Shown here piece by piece: positions 8,863 through 18,298 of a DNA stretch of 48,571 nucleotides. A model generated the notes under the pieces. It was given only the letters and a program-made list of their open reading frames with translations, was not told the origin of the DNA and searched no databases. The DNA comes from Trichomonas tenax (Eukaryota; Parabasalia; Trichomonadida; Trichomonadidae), in NCBI GenBank assembly GCA_023091735.1, contig JALKBU010000319.1:1-48571 (forward strand). Reading direction: 5' to 3'. Positions within the stretch are counted from its first letter, which is position 1. Each line of letters begins with the position of its first letter. The position numbers were made by a program, and so were the translations under genes.

Positions 8863-10116
8863 TCACTTACGAGATCTCCTCGAAACAGAAGCAGCTCTCT
8901 TTTTCTTCTTCTTTGGAGATTCTTTAGGAAGAGGTTTGTGATGCTCAATATAGTATTCTTTCGCTTGCCTATCACGCTCCTCCTTTTCTTGCTGGCCTTG
9001 AAGCTTTAGGAGACTGACTTGCAAAGCATGCAAGTAAATAGCGAATTCTTTGGCTCTAGGGCCGACAATTTTCAAGTCCCTTGATATCCAAACTTCATCA
9101 TCTGTTCCTTCTGGCTCGAAATCACCGAGTGCGAATGTAGGGATTCTAAGCTCATCATTCTCTTCTTGAGGAAGCGGCTCACTCTTGGATCTCGGCTCCG
9201 AAATGACGCTTGACTCTGATTTCTGCTTCGGATGACTCTCTTTGGGTTTTCTCTCGATAGAATTAATCGTATCATTGTTTACGAGCAAATCTACGTGTGG
9301 AGCATTCTTGCGAATGTTCTTTGCCATCCTTTCGTCCATCTCCTGGTTTCCTGATAAGTCTAACAGAAGTAGAGGGATATCACGGATTGATTCGCCAATT
9401 TCGAAGAGTGCTCTTGTGGTGAAGTTGTTTCCAGGGAACAGCAGCTCCGATATACAGTTCTTTGTATATGACTCGGAGACTCCACGAAGAGATGCCATAT
9501 AATTTTCATTTCCTTGCACAGAATAGTGATAATTGATAATAGATATGATTGTGTAAATTGAATCATCTGTTAATCCACAAGAACCACATCCAAATGACTC
9601 AAGTCCTTGCTTTTTAGCAAGAGTTGCAACAAATTCGAAATCTCTATCATATAATGGTACATTTTCGAAGTAAATTCGCTTAATCACGGGGCATTCTTTG
9701 ATGAGCTCAATGATTTTCTGCATTTCGTCATCTGAGAAAAATATAGATCTAAAAATAATTTCTGTTAACGATGTAGTTTTTGCAAAAATATGTTTCAGTG
9801 CAAGTCTCATGCTTTGTATTGCTTTGTTGTTTCCTTTGAATGCTGAGTTTTGAAGGAGAACTGGTTCACCTCGAGCATTTTGCTTTGGTGCTGCTGAATG
9901 GTTCTGAGGGAACTCGTTTGGGTGCACTGTCTGGTATGTATCAAGCGATACTATTAAAGATTTGATGTTGTTTTTACCCTGTTTTACTAATTCTGTGAGG
10001 ACTCCTTCATAATCTTTAGCTGGAATCTTGGAAATATCAATCAGTATCTGTCCATCTTTTCCAGTAGAATACTTAAGGAGTCCATCTTTCTTCGCCTTTG
10101 ATTCTTTTCCAGACAT
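8863..10116 (-). CDS. Leucine-rich-repeat protein, CEP78-like (417 aa)
   Basis: A Lys-rich N-terminus is followed by ribonuclease-inhibitor-type LRR units from about residue 100 to 285 (e.g. SLTEIIFRSIFFSDDEM, VIKRIYFENVPLYDRDFEFV, LESFGCGSCGLTDDSI, LLLLDLSGNQEMDE). Next comes an acidic/Ser-rich linker, a helical stretch (about 345-385) and a very basic tail (SPKKKKKRAASVSRRSRK). The NYMASLRG segment within the LRRs, after a helix, recalls the W-x-SLR pattern of the centrosomal protein CEP78. A basal-body or centrosome role is therefore plausible but unproven; a generic LRR adaptor is the alternative. The gene is convergent with the Rab, 99 bp apart. Intact, ATG start, TGA stop. Confidence 0.85.
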   Translation of the reverse strand: MSGKESKAKKDGLLKYSTGKDGQILIDISKIPAKDYEGVLTELVKQGKNNIKSLIVSLDTYQTVHPNEFPQNHSAAPKQNARGEPVLLQNSAFKGNNKAIQSMRLALKHIFAKTTSLTEIIFRSIFFSDDEMQKIIELIKECPVIKRIYFENVPLYDRDFEFVATLAKKQGLESFGCGSCGLTDDSIYTIISIINYHYSVQGNENYMASLRGVSESYTKNCISELLFPGNNFTTRALFEIGESIRDIPLLLLDLSGNQEMDERMAKNIRKNAPHVDLLVNNDTINSIERKPKESHPKQKSESSVISEPRSKSEPLPQEENDELRIPTFALGDFEPEGTDDEVWISRDLKIVGPRAKEFAIYLHALQVSLLKLQGQQEKEERDRQAKEYYIEHHKPLPKESPKKKKKRAASVSRRSRK

Positions 10117-10368
10117 GATAAATTGATTCTAAACGTCTTTTTTTGCAAATCTGGATTAATGGACATTCGTAATACCTGTCTTAGTTATTTCATAATTTTC
10201 TCGAAATGAAAGCCGAATTTTCATTTTTTGAAAAAAATTGAAAAATATATTATCAAAAGATTCAAAATCGGAATGTGCAAATATATGCACCTACAGAATG
10301 CTATTGATTGCATCATAGTTTCAGCTAAATAATGAAATATGAGATCAAAAATTTAAACAAATTATGTA

Positions 10369-10384
10369 TTTTATTGTGGAAAAT
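10369..10384. other. 16-bp putative target duplication left of element B
   Basis: TTTTATTGTGGAAAAT directly abuts the TGTCAAGTATC end of element B. Its exact reverse complement directly abuts the left end of element C (13772-13787). See the inversion finding. Confidence 0.7.
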
Positions 10385-11022
10385 TGTCAAGTATCGAAAG
10401 TTGTCATGAAAAAGTGACACAAAAGTGATATAATCTGACATGTAAAGTTGTCGGAATCTCTTGTTTTATGTGTAAAAATATTAATATTTTTGGCATGTAA
10501 AGTCCTTTAATCATTCAAATTATGTTTTAGTTTTATTTCAAAATCGCGTATGACGGGAAGAACTGGGGACTACATTGACACAGTTACCACGCATGTTAGT
10601 AGCTAAACTCACAGATCTTCCTTTCACACGCCATCATAAAGAAATCAAAGATTTCCACTTCAGAATGCCTCTGAAGAGCAAAATTAAATGCTTGATTGGG
10701 ACTTGTAGCCAAGGTGCTAGCAATCCGGTCCACAGTTCTTCCTTTCAGAAGCATTCTGGAAAGTAAATCGCTGATTATTTCGAAAACCGAGTCTGAAAGG
10801 ATGAACTGTGGACTGGATTGCTAGCATTTTGGCTACCAGTGCCAATCAAGCATTTAATTTTTCTTTTCAAAGTAAATTTCAACAAATATAGGATATCATT
10901 CTTCCAATAATCATTTATAATCACATGCCACGTAAACATTTATTTGTCAAATATTCATGTTTACATGTCAGATAATATCACTTTTATGTCACTTTTTCGT
11001 GGCGACTTTCGGTACACAACAT
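10385..11022 (+). mobile_element. ~637-bp TIR/foldback element, copy B
   Basis: A non-autonomous element with terminal inverted repeats of about 60 bp (left TGTCAAGTATCGAAAGTTG..., right complement TGTTGTGTACCGAAAGTCG...). Each TIR has GTGACA(T/C)AAAAGTGATAT and TGACATGTAAA. An internal stem is formed by 10681-10749 and 10791-10860, enclosing a ~41-bp loop with CGCTGATTATTTCGAAAACC. The only open frame inside (10575-10766) overlaps the repeats and is not protein-like. It is nearly identical, in reverse, to copy C at 13788-14423. Confidence 0.9.
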
Positions 11023-11376
11023 CAACGAGTCACTCTGTAAAGTGTCAGATTGTCGGATTTTTGGTTTTGAAAAATAGTCAAAAAACGATTAAAATAAATT
11101 CATTTTGTCAAGTAAAATAATATTTGCCAAATAAAATCATATGCGTCATATTAGAAATTAGAGGAGTGAGTATATAATTTTGAATTAAAAAGCATGCTAT
11201 TCGTTTATTTTTGTTGCTGTGTGCAACTTAACCATACTCCGTGGCTGCGCGCAGCAGCAAAGCTGGACGAAAAACACTTTTAAGAAGAAAGCTATGCATC
11301 AAAATTATTTCGATGCAAACAGAGATTTCTCGCTTCTTTAGCACATGAAGCTTAGGCAATCGATTCACAAACATAT
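11023..11376. other. Intergenic, no gene
   Basis: Contains CTGTAAAGTGTCAGATTGTC near 11036 (motif family) and a short GC-richer patch at 11220-11270. I found no coding or RNA gene. Confidence 0.5.
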
Positions 11377-11598
11377 TTTGCTTTTTGTCCATCTTTGATA
11401 CTGTGTGCTGCTATCACGTGTGTGGTAGATGCACACAGTATCAAAGATGGACAAAAAGCAAAGCTTGAAAATAGTTTTAAGCCGATACGATCTTGGTGCA
11501 GACCGATGTTTTTTGCTCCTTTAGTTAATAAAGCCTTAGAACTCCATGTGTCTAAGACTTTCACTAGCAAAAGAATCAAAGATGGACAAAAAGCAAAA
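11377..11598. repeat. 32-bp perfect inverted repeat plus a third direct copy
   Basis: 11377-11408 and 11431-11462 are perfect complements (core GCTTTTTGTCCATCTTTGAT / ATCAAAGATGGACAAAAAGC) around a 22-bp loop containing CACGTG. A third copy of the core, in the orientation of the right arm, sits at 11576-11596. Apparent ORFs on both strands here are created by the repeat. Confidence 0.9.
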
Positions 11599-11599
11599 T

Positions 11600-11892
11600 A
11601 AAGTTTCAAAATAAATTATATTTTTTTCGAGTATATGATGGAGTCTAAATATGTATGATTTTCATGCATTTTTCATTGATTTTCCCATGAAATTACTCAA
11701 AAATGCTTCGTTTTCGATGAGTCGCTTAATTCAAAATTGGTCTGTTTTCATTGATTTTGGGTCGATTTTTCATCAAAAATGAACCAAAAACGCCATTTTT
11801 ATTTTTTCCGCGGCTGCACCCATATATAACTACTAGATATGATCAAGGCATGATGCGTGCACATAATTTTTTAGAACAAAATTAAAATTTTT
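11600..11892. other. Intergenic, AT-rich
   Basis: Low-complexity TTTTCATTGATTTT-type sequence repeated loosely at 11668-11775. No gene seen. Confidence 0.5.
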
Positions 11893-12708
11893 TTACTCTT
11901 TCGATATTTGTGCTGTTAACTCTGCTGGTTGTTTTGGATCTCGGAACTCAACATCAAATATCAATGGACGATTTGCTAATCTCCTTGCCATGTTGCATAA
12001 CGAAACATTTGCGATTACAGTCTTTCCTATCTTAGATATACCGTATCCCTCATGTAAATGTCCATATATAACAAGAGATGGTTCTACTCTCTTGATTGCT
12101 TGTGTTAAAGACTTGCATCCAACATGAATACCTTTACACAAGTCAATCTTGCTATGTGGGCATGTGTGGCACACCAGGATGTCAGTGCCCTGTGGGATTT
12201 TGGACCAAACATTAGGACCTTCAGAATCAGGATAATAAAAGGCCCAATATTGCCAATAATGAGTCTGTGGAGAACCATAAATCTTGATTCCTTCTATTTC
12301 AACAGAAGAATTTTCTAAATAAATGACTCCATCAGTCTGAACGATTGATTTTGTATCTTTAAGCTGTTCTTTGGGTTTATCTGTTTTGATCTTTCTCATA
12401 TTTGTTACCATGACATCAAATCTATCAACATCGAATGTGGTTTCGTGATTTCCTGCGATTAAAATTCGATATCTTGCTGGTATCTTTAAAAACCAGTCTT
12501 TGAACTTCTTCACTTGCTCAGGATCGCCATATTTAGTGAAGTCACCTGCAAAAATGCATATGTCGCATGGAATAATTTGCTGAGGAGGTATTTTATCGTG
12601 TTGTTCATGTGTGTCACTCAAACAAAGTAGTCTAAGCGCCCCTTCTGGCTTCGTATGTTTCGTTTTTACAACGTTTGTAACTTTAAGTCTGCATTTTGTC
12701 TCTTCCAT
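11893..12708 (-). CDS. Calcineurin-like metallophosphoesterase, MPPED1/2-type (271 aa)
   Basis: It has all five metallophosphoesterase motifs: DxH in LSDTHE (31-34), GDF (55-57), GNHE (86-89), the His motif in VCHTCPH, and GHLHEGYG (216-223). These ligate the dinuclear metal centre that hydrolyses phosphodiester or phosphomonoester substrates. Length and the GHLHEGYG ending fit the MPPED1/MPPED2 (239FB) group, which acts on cyclic nucleotides weakly in animals; the substrate here is unknown. It appears cytosolic, with no signal peptide. The gene lies inside the segment bounded by the opposed elements B and C. Confidence 0.92.
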   Translation of the reverse strand: MEETKCRLKVTNVVKTKHTKPEGALRLLCLSDTHEQHDKIPPQQIIPCDICIFAGDFTKYGDPEQVKKFKDWFLKIPARYRILIAGNHETTFDVDRFDVMVTNMRKIKTDKPKEQLKDTKSIVQTDGVIYLENSSVEIEGIKIYGSPQTHYWQYWAFYYPDSEGPNVWSKIPQGTDILVCHTCPHSKIDLCKGIHVGCKSLTQAIKRVEPSLVIYGHLHEGYGISKIGKTVIANVSLCNMARRLANRPLIFDVEFRDPKQPAELTAQISKE

Positions 12709-12989
12709 CTCGAAAAAATCATTTATTTTTTGTCATTTTTGAATTTATAAGATCCAAAATTTTGAAATTATTTAATTCATATTTATTCATAACTTCTAAC
12801 ATATTGCGAAATTCATTTAAAAATGAGTCAAAATCTGGCAAATTTGATTTTTTGATTTTATAATCTTAATTTTAACTGGCTGTTAATGTGATGGTTGAAA
12901 TGCCATGGCTGCAAGGAGTTAAACAGAATGATAGATTTTATGAATTTGTTGGTTCAATAGTTTAATAACACATTATGATTAAAATAAAT
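12709..12989. other. Intergenic between two minus-strand genes
   Basis: AT-rich with no repeats or RNA genes noticed. It includes the upstream region of the metallophosphoesterase gene, where I see no Inr-like TCA close to the ATG. Confidence 0.5.
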
Positions 12990-13556
12990 TTACAAGTATG
13001 TTTTGCCTATATCTGTAAGCTTGAATGCCTCGAGATTTTTCACATGAACGAGTCCATTGTTGATTAATTCGCTGAGATGCGGTTTGATGAATTTCTTTTT
13101 CAGGACTGTTGGATCCTGATCACGAAATTCCTTGACAAAATCATCAATGTCTTTTAGTTCAACAAAAGGCTCTTCATCGGTACCAAGAGAAGAAATTGCG
13201 CGCAATATTAGGTGATCGATAGATACATGAATTTTTCCGTCAATCTGAGTGTGAACTGGTGTTACTTGAGAAGCAACCGCTGAGATATTGACATTTCTTG
13301 TGGAAACGTTTTGATTATGGGCTGATTCTTCCTTTCTTGGCCTTCCACGACCACGCTTTACTGCAAACTCTTCTTGATTCTCTTGAAATGGGAATTTCCT
13401 TTGTCTTCCCTGACCTTTGGAGTCGATTTCTTCTTGTCCAACATCAAAGCCTGGATTTTGCAAGAGCATACTGGGCTGCTGCACCTGGTTCGGAGGCAGA
13501 CCATTAAAATATGAATTTTGGCCGAAACCTCCAGTGAGAATAAATCCTGAATTCAT
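12990..13556 (-). CDS. AT-hook / winged-helix-like DNA-binding protein (188 aa)
   Basis: A Gln/Asn/Gly-rich N-terminus is followed by basic patch GQGRQRK (48-54) and a canonical AT-hook KRGRGRPRKE (67-76), which inserts into the minor groove of AT-rich DNA. The C-terminal ~75 residues (about 112-188) look winged-helix-like: IDHLILRAISSL, a Leu/Asp helix, then HLSELINNGLVHVKNLEAF and a final beta-like strand. The architecture resembles HMGA/linker-histone-type chromatin proteins. A role in chromatin or transcription is inference. ATG 13556 is adjacent to GTGACAT. Confidence 0.8.
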   Translation of the reverse strand: MNSGFILTGGFGQNSYFNGLPPNQVQQPSMLLQNPGFDVGQEEIDSKGQGRQRKFPFQENQEEFAVKRGRGRPRKEESAHNQNVSTRNVNISAVASQVTPVHTQIDGKIHVSIDHLILRAISSLGTDEEPFVELKDIDDFVKEFRDQDPTVLKKKFIKPHLSELINNGLVHVKNLEAFKLTDIGKTYL

Positions 13557-13771
13557 ATGTCACTTTTTTAATTTCATGAAAATACGAAAATGCCTTTATT
13601 TGCAATCTCCACACTCCAATAATCTCAACCCCCTTGTTTTTCAATAAATTATTTGCGCAAAAATAATAAAGTTATTTTCTGTTTTGTTAGTATTTTCATA
13701 ATTTCTCATTAATTTCTTAAAAAATCCAAAAATTAAAATTTGATATTAGCTGTTATTTTTGGTTTGCAATT
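13557..13771. other. Intergenic
   Basis: Short AT-rich spacer between the AT-hook gene and the 16-bp repeat that abuts element C. Nothing further seen. Confidence 0.4.
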
Positions 13772-13787
13772 ATTTTCCACAATAAAA
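13772..13787. other. 16-bp putative target duplication (inverted) left of element C
   Basis: ATTTTCCACAATAAAA is the exact reverse complement of 10369-10384 and directly abuts the TGTTGTGTACC end of element C. Confidence 0.7.
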
Positions 13788-14423
13788 TGTTGTGTACCGA
13801 AAGTCGCCACGAAAAAGTGACATAAAAGTGATATTATCTGACATGTAAACATGAATATTTGACAAATAAATGTTTACGTGGCATGTGATTATAAATGATT
13901 ATTGGAAGAATGATATCCTATATTTGTTTAAATTTACTTTGAAAAGAAAAATTAAATGCTTGATTGGCACTGGTAGCCAAAATGCTAGCAATCCAGTCCA
14001 AAGTTCTTCCTTTCAGACTCGGTTTTCGAAATAATCAGCGATTTACTCTCCAGAATGCTTCTGAAAGGAAGGAACTGTGGACTGGATTGCTAGCACCTTG
14101 GCTACAAGTCCCAATCAAGCATTTAATTTTGCTCTTCAGAGGCATTCTGAAGTGGAAATCTTTGATTTCTTAATGATGGCGTATGAAAGGAAGATCTGTG
14201 AGTTTAGCTACTAACATGCGTGGTAACTGTGTCAATGTAGTCCCCAGTTCTTCCCGTCATACGCGATTTTAAAATAAAACTAATACATAATTTGAATGAT
14301 TAAATGACTTTACATGCCAAAAATATTAATATTTTTACACATAAAACAAGAGATTCCGATAACTTTACATGTCAGATTATATCACTTTTATGTCACTTTT
14401 TCATGACAACTTTCGGTTCGTGA
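13788..14423 (-). mobile_element. ~636-bp TIR/foldback element, copy C (reverse of B)
   Basis: In reverse complement this matches copy B end to end, including the TIRs, the internal 69-bp stem and the loop in the same relative orientation. The ends are TGTTGTGTACCGAAAG (left) and TGTCACGAACCGAAAG (right, complement). There is no transposase, so any movement would have needed one in trans. Confidence 0.9.
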
Positions 14424-15630
14424 CAAACTTTGGTGTCACCAATGGTGGAACGATAAGGAAATGGTTATATTTTTTTTTACAAATTTCTATGCTCTTCTCA
14501 AATTGACATTTTTCGCGTATTTATATGGATTTTTTTCACACACGAAGTATGTATTAATGCACTAGCTAATGTTTGATATATTTGTTGAATCAAGTAATCT
14601 TTGTTATATGAAGCACCACTTTGCGCCAGGCGCAAAGTGGTGCTACATTGAAAATTGAGTTAACACCACCAACCAGCGCCATGGTGCTTGGAATCGTACT
14701 CAAATGTTCCTAAAATGATACACTGAGCTGATGTGGTGTCAAAGAACGACAATTTAGTGTTGCACCATTGCAATTCAAGACATTATTCTGAAATTCTTTC
14801 GAAATCTATTTTCAATCGATTTTATGAGCTTGCAAATGATTATTTGATGTGTTTATTAAATAATTGTTTAACGAAAAATTAAGGTTATTTGTTAAGCTCT
14901 GTGCGTTATTCTCCCAAAAATAATGATGATTCTTTTTTGAGCGGCTAAATTTGAAAAGTTTATTAAATTGAGATGAATATCACACTGAGCTTATGTGTGA
15001 ACACTCGGAATACTTTTTTTCCAAAAAAAGCTAAAAAAACATATTTGTGATTTGATTTACCTATTTATCATCGACAACAACCTATTTTACGTTATAAAAT
15101 GCTATACAATGGTAATATAATATATTATAATGAGTAAGGCACATCATGGCAAATCAATGTTTTTGATGCAAGATATATATAATATTTTAATGAAATATAG
15201 ACTTTGTTAGCTAATTCTTTAATATATCATGCACAACAGTATTTTTTACATTGGGGTTCAATAACTTAGCAAGAAGTTAATCCAGTGAGTTAAAAAACGA
15301 GTTTCGCCGACTTTGCGCATCAATTTTAGACAAGCCTAAAATACGGTAAAATTTTAAGATATTTGAGATCGCTGCGCATATTTATAATATCCGTCTACAA
15401 TGACCGAATAATATCAAAGTTATATAACGTTTTAATACAATTTATTTTCTCAATTAGATATCAGAAGCCATGAACTACTAAATAAGTTTCAATTAACAAT
15501 AAAATAATCATAATAACATTTTTATTTCAAAATCTCTGGATAATTCTTTCGAAAACGATATGGAGGAAATATATGTGTATCTTCTGCTGCTTTCGTTTGC
15601 ACAGTCCACAAGGAATGGCGGATAAAAATG
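14424..15630. other. Gene-poor region
   Basis: No ORF with protein-like composition. It contains the perfect hairpin at 14613-14643, annotated separately, and a loose pair CACTGAGCTGATGTG (about 14720) / CACTGAGCTTATGTG (about 14983). Confidence 0.5.
14613..14643. repeat. Perfect 15-bp-arm palindrome, GC-rich
   Basis: GCACCACTTTGCGCC, a single A, then the exact complement. It is markedly GC-richer than its AT-rich surroundings. It is not followed by a T-run and not next to a gene, so a classical terminator is unlikely. Confidence 0.9.
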
Positions 15631-15783
15631 TTAATGATTTTTTAATCTATTTTTCCGATTATGATAAAGGCATCTCTGGCCAAATTCATTAACATCAGTG
15701 CATCTATATTGTGGATTTTTTGGCGTAGAGTGCTCTGGATGATATTCATAACCATCAGGAAGAGGGATAACATGTCTTTGCAT
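15631..15783 (-). CDS. Small ORF of 50 aa, probable gene remnant
   Basis: An ATG-to-TAA frame rich in charged and aromatic residues (LPDGYEYHPEHSTPKNPQYR, then CTDVNEFGQRCLYHNRK). This looks much more like a soluble protein than the overlapping plus-strand frame at 15661-15852. A TGA lies four codons before the ATG in the same frame. DNA just upstream (15801-15823) recurs in opposite orientation at 17085-17112, suggesting that this is part of a dispersed repeat. No family recognised. It could equally be a decayed element's coding end. Confidence 0.3.
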   Translation of the reverse strand: MQRHVIPLPDGYEYHPEHSTPKNPQYRCTDVNEFGQRCLYHNRKNRLKNH

Positions 15784-15960
15784 TACCCAGTTTCACAATA
15801 CTTTAGCCACACGTCTAAAACAAGGGTGTCAGGAATTTTGATTAAAGTTTGATTGTTCGAAACAGCGTTGATGCGTTTTTTCCTTTTTTGAGTCACCTTT
15901 CTGTAGACAAGATTTTTAGTGTCACTATTGAATAAAAGTGGTGAATGTTGAATTGTGTTG

Positions 15961-16031
15961 TAGTGGTTTAGTTAATGCTATAATTTATATATGCCATTGG
16001 TTCGAGTCCGGAAAAGCCTTTTTCTCTTTTT
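15961..16031 (+). other. Pol III box A/B-like segment (possible tRNA-derived remnant)
   Basis: TAGTGGTTTAG at 15961-15971 resembles an A box. GGTTCGAGTCC at 15999-16009 is a perfect B box (T-psi-C arm). A T-rich run (CTTTTTCTCTTTTT) follows at 16018-16031 like a Pol III terminator. However, no acceptor stem, convincing anticodon stem or fully paired T-arm can be drawn, so this is not a functional tRNA. Confidence 0.35.
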
Positions 16032-17380
16032 GTCGAAAAAAAAAATATTTTAAATTCAATGAAATGCATTATATATAAGATATACATGGTATAGTGATGT
16101 CAAAAATACCATATCCTGCTCATCCGGCAGGAAAATTAAATTGAAATTTATTATTAATTCATTTTTCATGCTTTTAATTGAATATCATTTCTCCAAAGTT
16201 AGTGGAAACTATTTATATTATTAGTTAGAATGACTCAAATAAACTGAAAAAATTTCTCTGATCAAAACAAGAGATTTATTTTTTCAAACATTTAAGAGGA
16301 AGAAAATGAAATCCGAATAATGACTTGGATTTTATAATTATTACATGATGAATGCTAATTGAGCAAATCGTTAAAATAGACATTTTCAATTTTTTTCATT
16401 CTTTTTTGAAAAACGTTAGATTAAGGAGTATTACATAGTGAAAATGTTCCACATTATGAAAATATTTAATTTCAAATACTACCCAATGAATTACATTAAA
16501 GTTTTTACTAAGATCAGATATGATAATTTATTTAAATATTGCTTTAGTAGTTATAATTAAGCAGATGATTCCTTGTATGATACTAATAATAATGAGAGAA
16601 TTAAATTTACATGAATAAGCGTAATCATCATTATTTTGTGAAAATCATCAGTAAAATTTCAACGTTTTGTTGGATTTGATTAATGTTCTGTGTATGGAGG
16701 TGCTAGGATTCGCCTGTGTTTTGCGATTCTGCACACAAATATGAGAAATTGTTGTTTTTCGTGATTGAATAATTTTGGACCTAAAATTGTTAACGGTATG
16801 ATAATATTTTTATTACAGAAGTGGATAGTGTATACAATTTATTTAGAGAACTTGAAGTCAAAATTAATGATCATCGTATGAATTTCTGAGATATGAAGAA
16901 ATTACGTAATTGATGAGCTGATTTTTTGAAGTTTATTGGTATTTATGTATTGCATGGTATGCCTTAATTCATGCGGAAAAGCCTCAGCTAGCAGTTTACA
17001 TATGAGTTTGGGGTAAACAGCGTTGAATCATTAAAAAATGAATCTGACAATGTGACATGTAAACACCCGAAAAGGCAGGGGGAGTGGCTAAAGTATTGTG
17101 AAACATGGTAATATTAACGTCACCTTTAACGATGGGCGGTCTGACATGCACCAGCTTTATGCATTTTTTGCGCTATCTTGTCACTTTTTACACACTTTTG
17201 CATGTGTACGCAAAACAATATCTTTATTCAAAACCACTTAATGACATTTGTAAAAGTGACATGATTTTGACAAAATGAAAAACTTTAATCCTTATTTTTG
17301 ATTATTAAAACACACTATAAAGAGGTAAAATGTTCAATGGAGATAAAATTTAGTAAAATTAAAACGAACAAAAATCAGAA
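16032..17380. other. Gene-free region upstream of membrane-protein gene
   Basis: AT-rich with no ORF I can support. The last 350 bp hold motif-family boxes: TGACATGTAAA at 17053-17063, GTGACATGATTTTGACAAAATG near 17259 and TTTGTAAAAGTGACATG near 17246. These are candidate upstream elements for the 17381 gene. Confidence 0.45.
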
Positions 17381-18298
17381 ATGGATAAGTACCCCGTTGT
17401 AAGTCCTTTTTCCATTTTAACGGATTTCGATCCTTGCAACTTGTCCACTATAGTGTTCGAGTGCCAGCATCCGTCATTGTATTTAGTTTTATTCGAGAAA
17501 TTGTTGGTTTTACTTTATTTCATCTACTTATTGGTATCATTCCAACGAAAACAAAATTTATACCAGAAAAATGTTATCCAGTCCGCTACGTCTTTTTGCG
17601 TTTGCGCAATAATGTATATTTCGTTTTATTACTGCTTAGAATACTTTTCTTATTATTCAATCTTCAAAGGAGGTGACAGCCGAATCAGGCGCTTACGTAT
17701 CATTCCTTTAGACGCTTACTATCTTTGTCAGGCTTCATATTTATCTGAAGTTGCAGAAATTCTTGCATATGTGAAGATTCCTTATACATCATTCCTTAAA
17801 TATACATTCACTGGATTCAAATATCTATGTATTTGCCTAATTCTCGTTTCTGCGACATTATTAAGTATTCCTCTTGATATGTTCAGAAATTTCGTTTCAG
17901 TTTTGATATATTGGTTGTCTGAAGTCAACGATGTTCTATACATAATTCTATTTTGCTTAGTTATGATCGCCCTTTCTGTTGCATTTGTTTTTTCCAAATT
18001 CACTATCAATATTTTCCCAAGAAAACATATTATATTAATGCACTTTGCTCTATTTTTTATTGCACTTGGCTTCTTTGTTGACTATTTAACACACACATGG
18101 GGTCATTCGAACATCTTTATTACACGCTTGTATTGGGTTAACAGAAACGATTTTTTATATTATGATATGATATTGAAGTTCTTCTATCATGACTTCCCTA
18201 TGATTACACTTAGTTTCGTTGTTTATATTCTTTCAATCCCCGAAACTCCAGAAAATGATAACTCTTTGGGCGAGGTTATTTCACAGTTGTTAATATAG
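17381..18298 (+). CDS. Polytopic membrane protein, unknown function (305 aa)
   Basis: A hydrophobic, Phe/Tyr/Leu-rich protein with about six or seven membrane segments, at about 31-52, 68-95, 142-166, 185-207, 214-234 and 272-287, and a possible one near 115-135. There is no signal peptide, and the C-terminus is a short acidic/polar tail (PETPENDNSLGEVISQ). The seven-segment layout could suggest a receptor-like fold, but I see no GPCR, transporter or enzyme signature and do not assign a family. ATG 17381 is preceded by TCAGAA, as in the gene at 6044, and by a cluster of TGACATGTAAA-type boxes. Confidence 0.8.
   Translation: MDKYPVVSPFSILTDFDPCNLSTIVFECQHPSLYLVLFEKLLVLLYFIYLLVSFQRKQNLYQKNVIQSATSFCVCAIMYISFYYCLEYFSYYSIFKGGDSRIRRLRIIPLDAYYLCQASYLSEVAEILAYVKIPYTSFLKYTFTGFKYLCICLILVSATLLSIPLDMFRNFVSVLIYWLSEVNDVLYIILFCLVMIALSVAFVFSKFTINIFPRKHIILMHFALFFIALGFFVDYLTHTWGHSNIFITRLYWVNRNDFLYYDMILKFFYHDFPMITLSFVVYILSIPETPENDNSLGEVISQLLI

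Noticed and set aside
11352..11609. Open frames on both strands with repeated FCPSLIL / IKDGQKAK
   Set aside because: They are produced by the 32-bp inverted repeat and its third copy. The repetition explains the apparent peptide repeats.
11023..14439. Reciprocal 16-bp target duplication for the second element of the proposed inversion
   Set aside because: The outer flank of B (TCAACGAGTCACTCTG) and of C (AACTTTGGTGTCACCA) are not related in either orientation, so only one side of the inversion model is supported.
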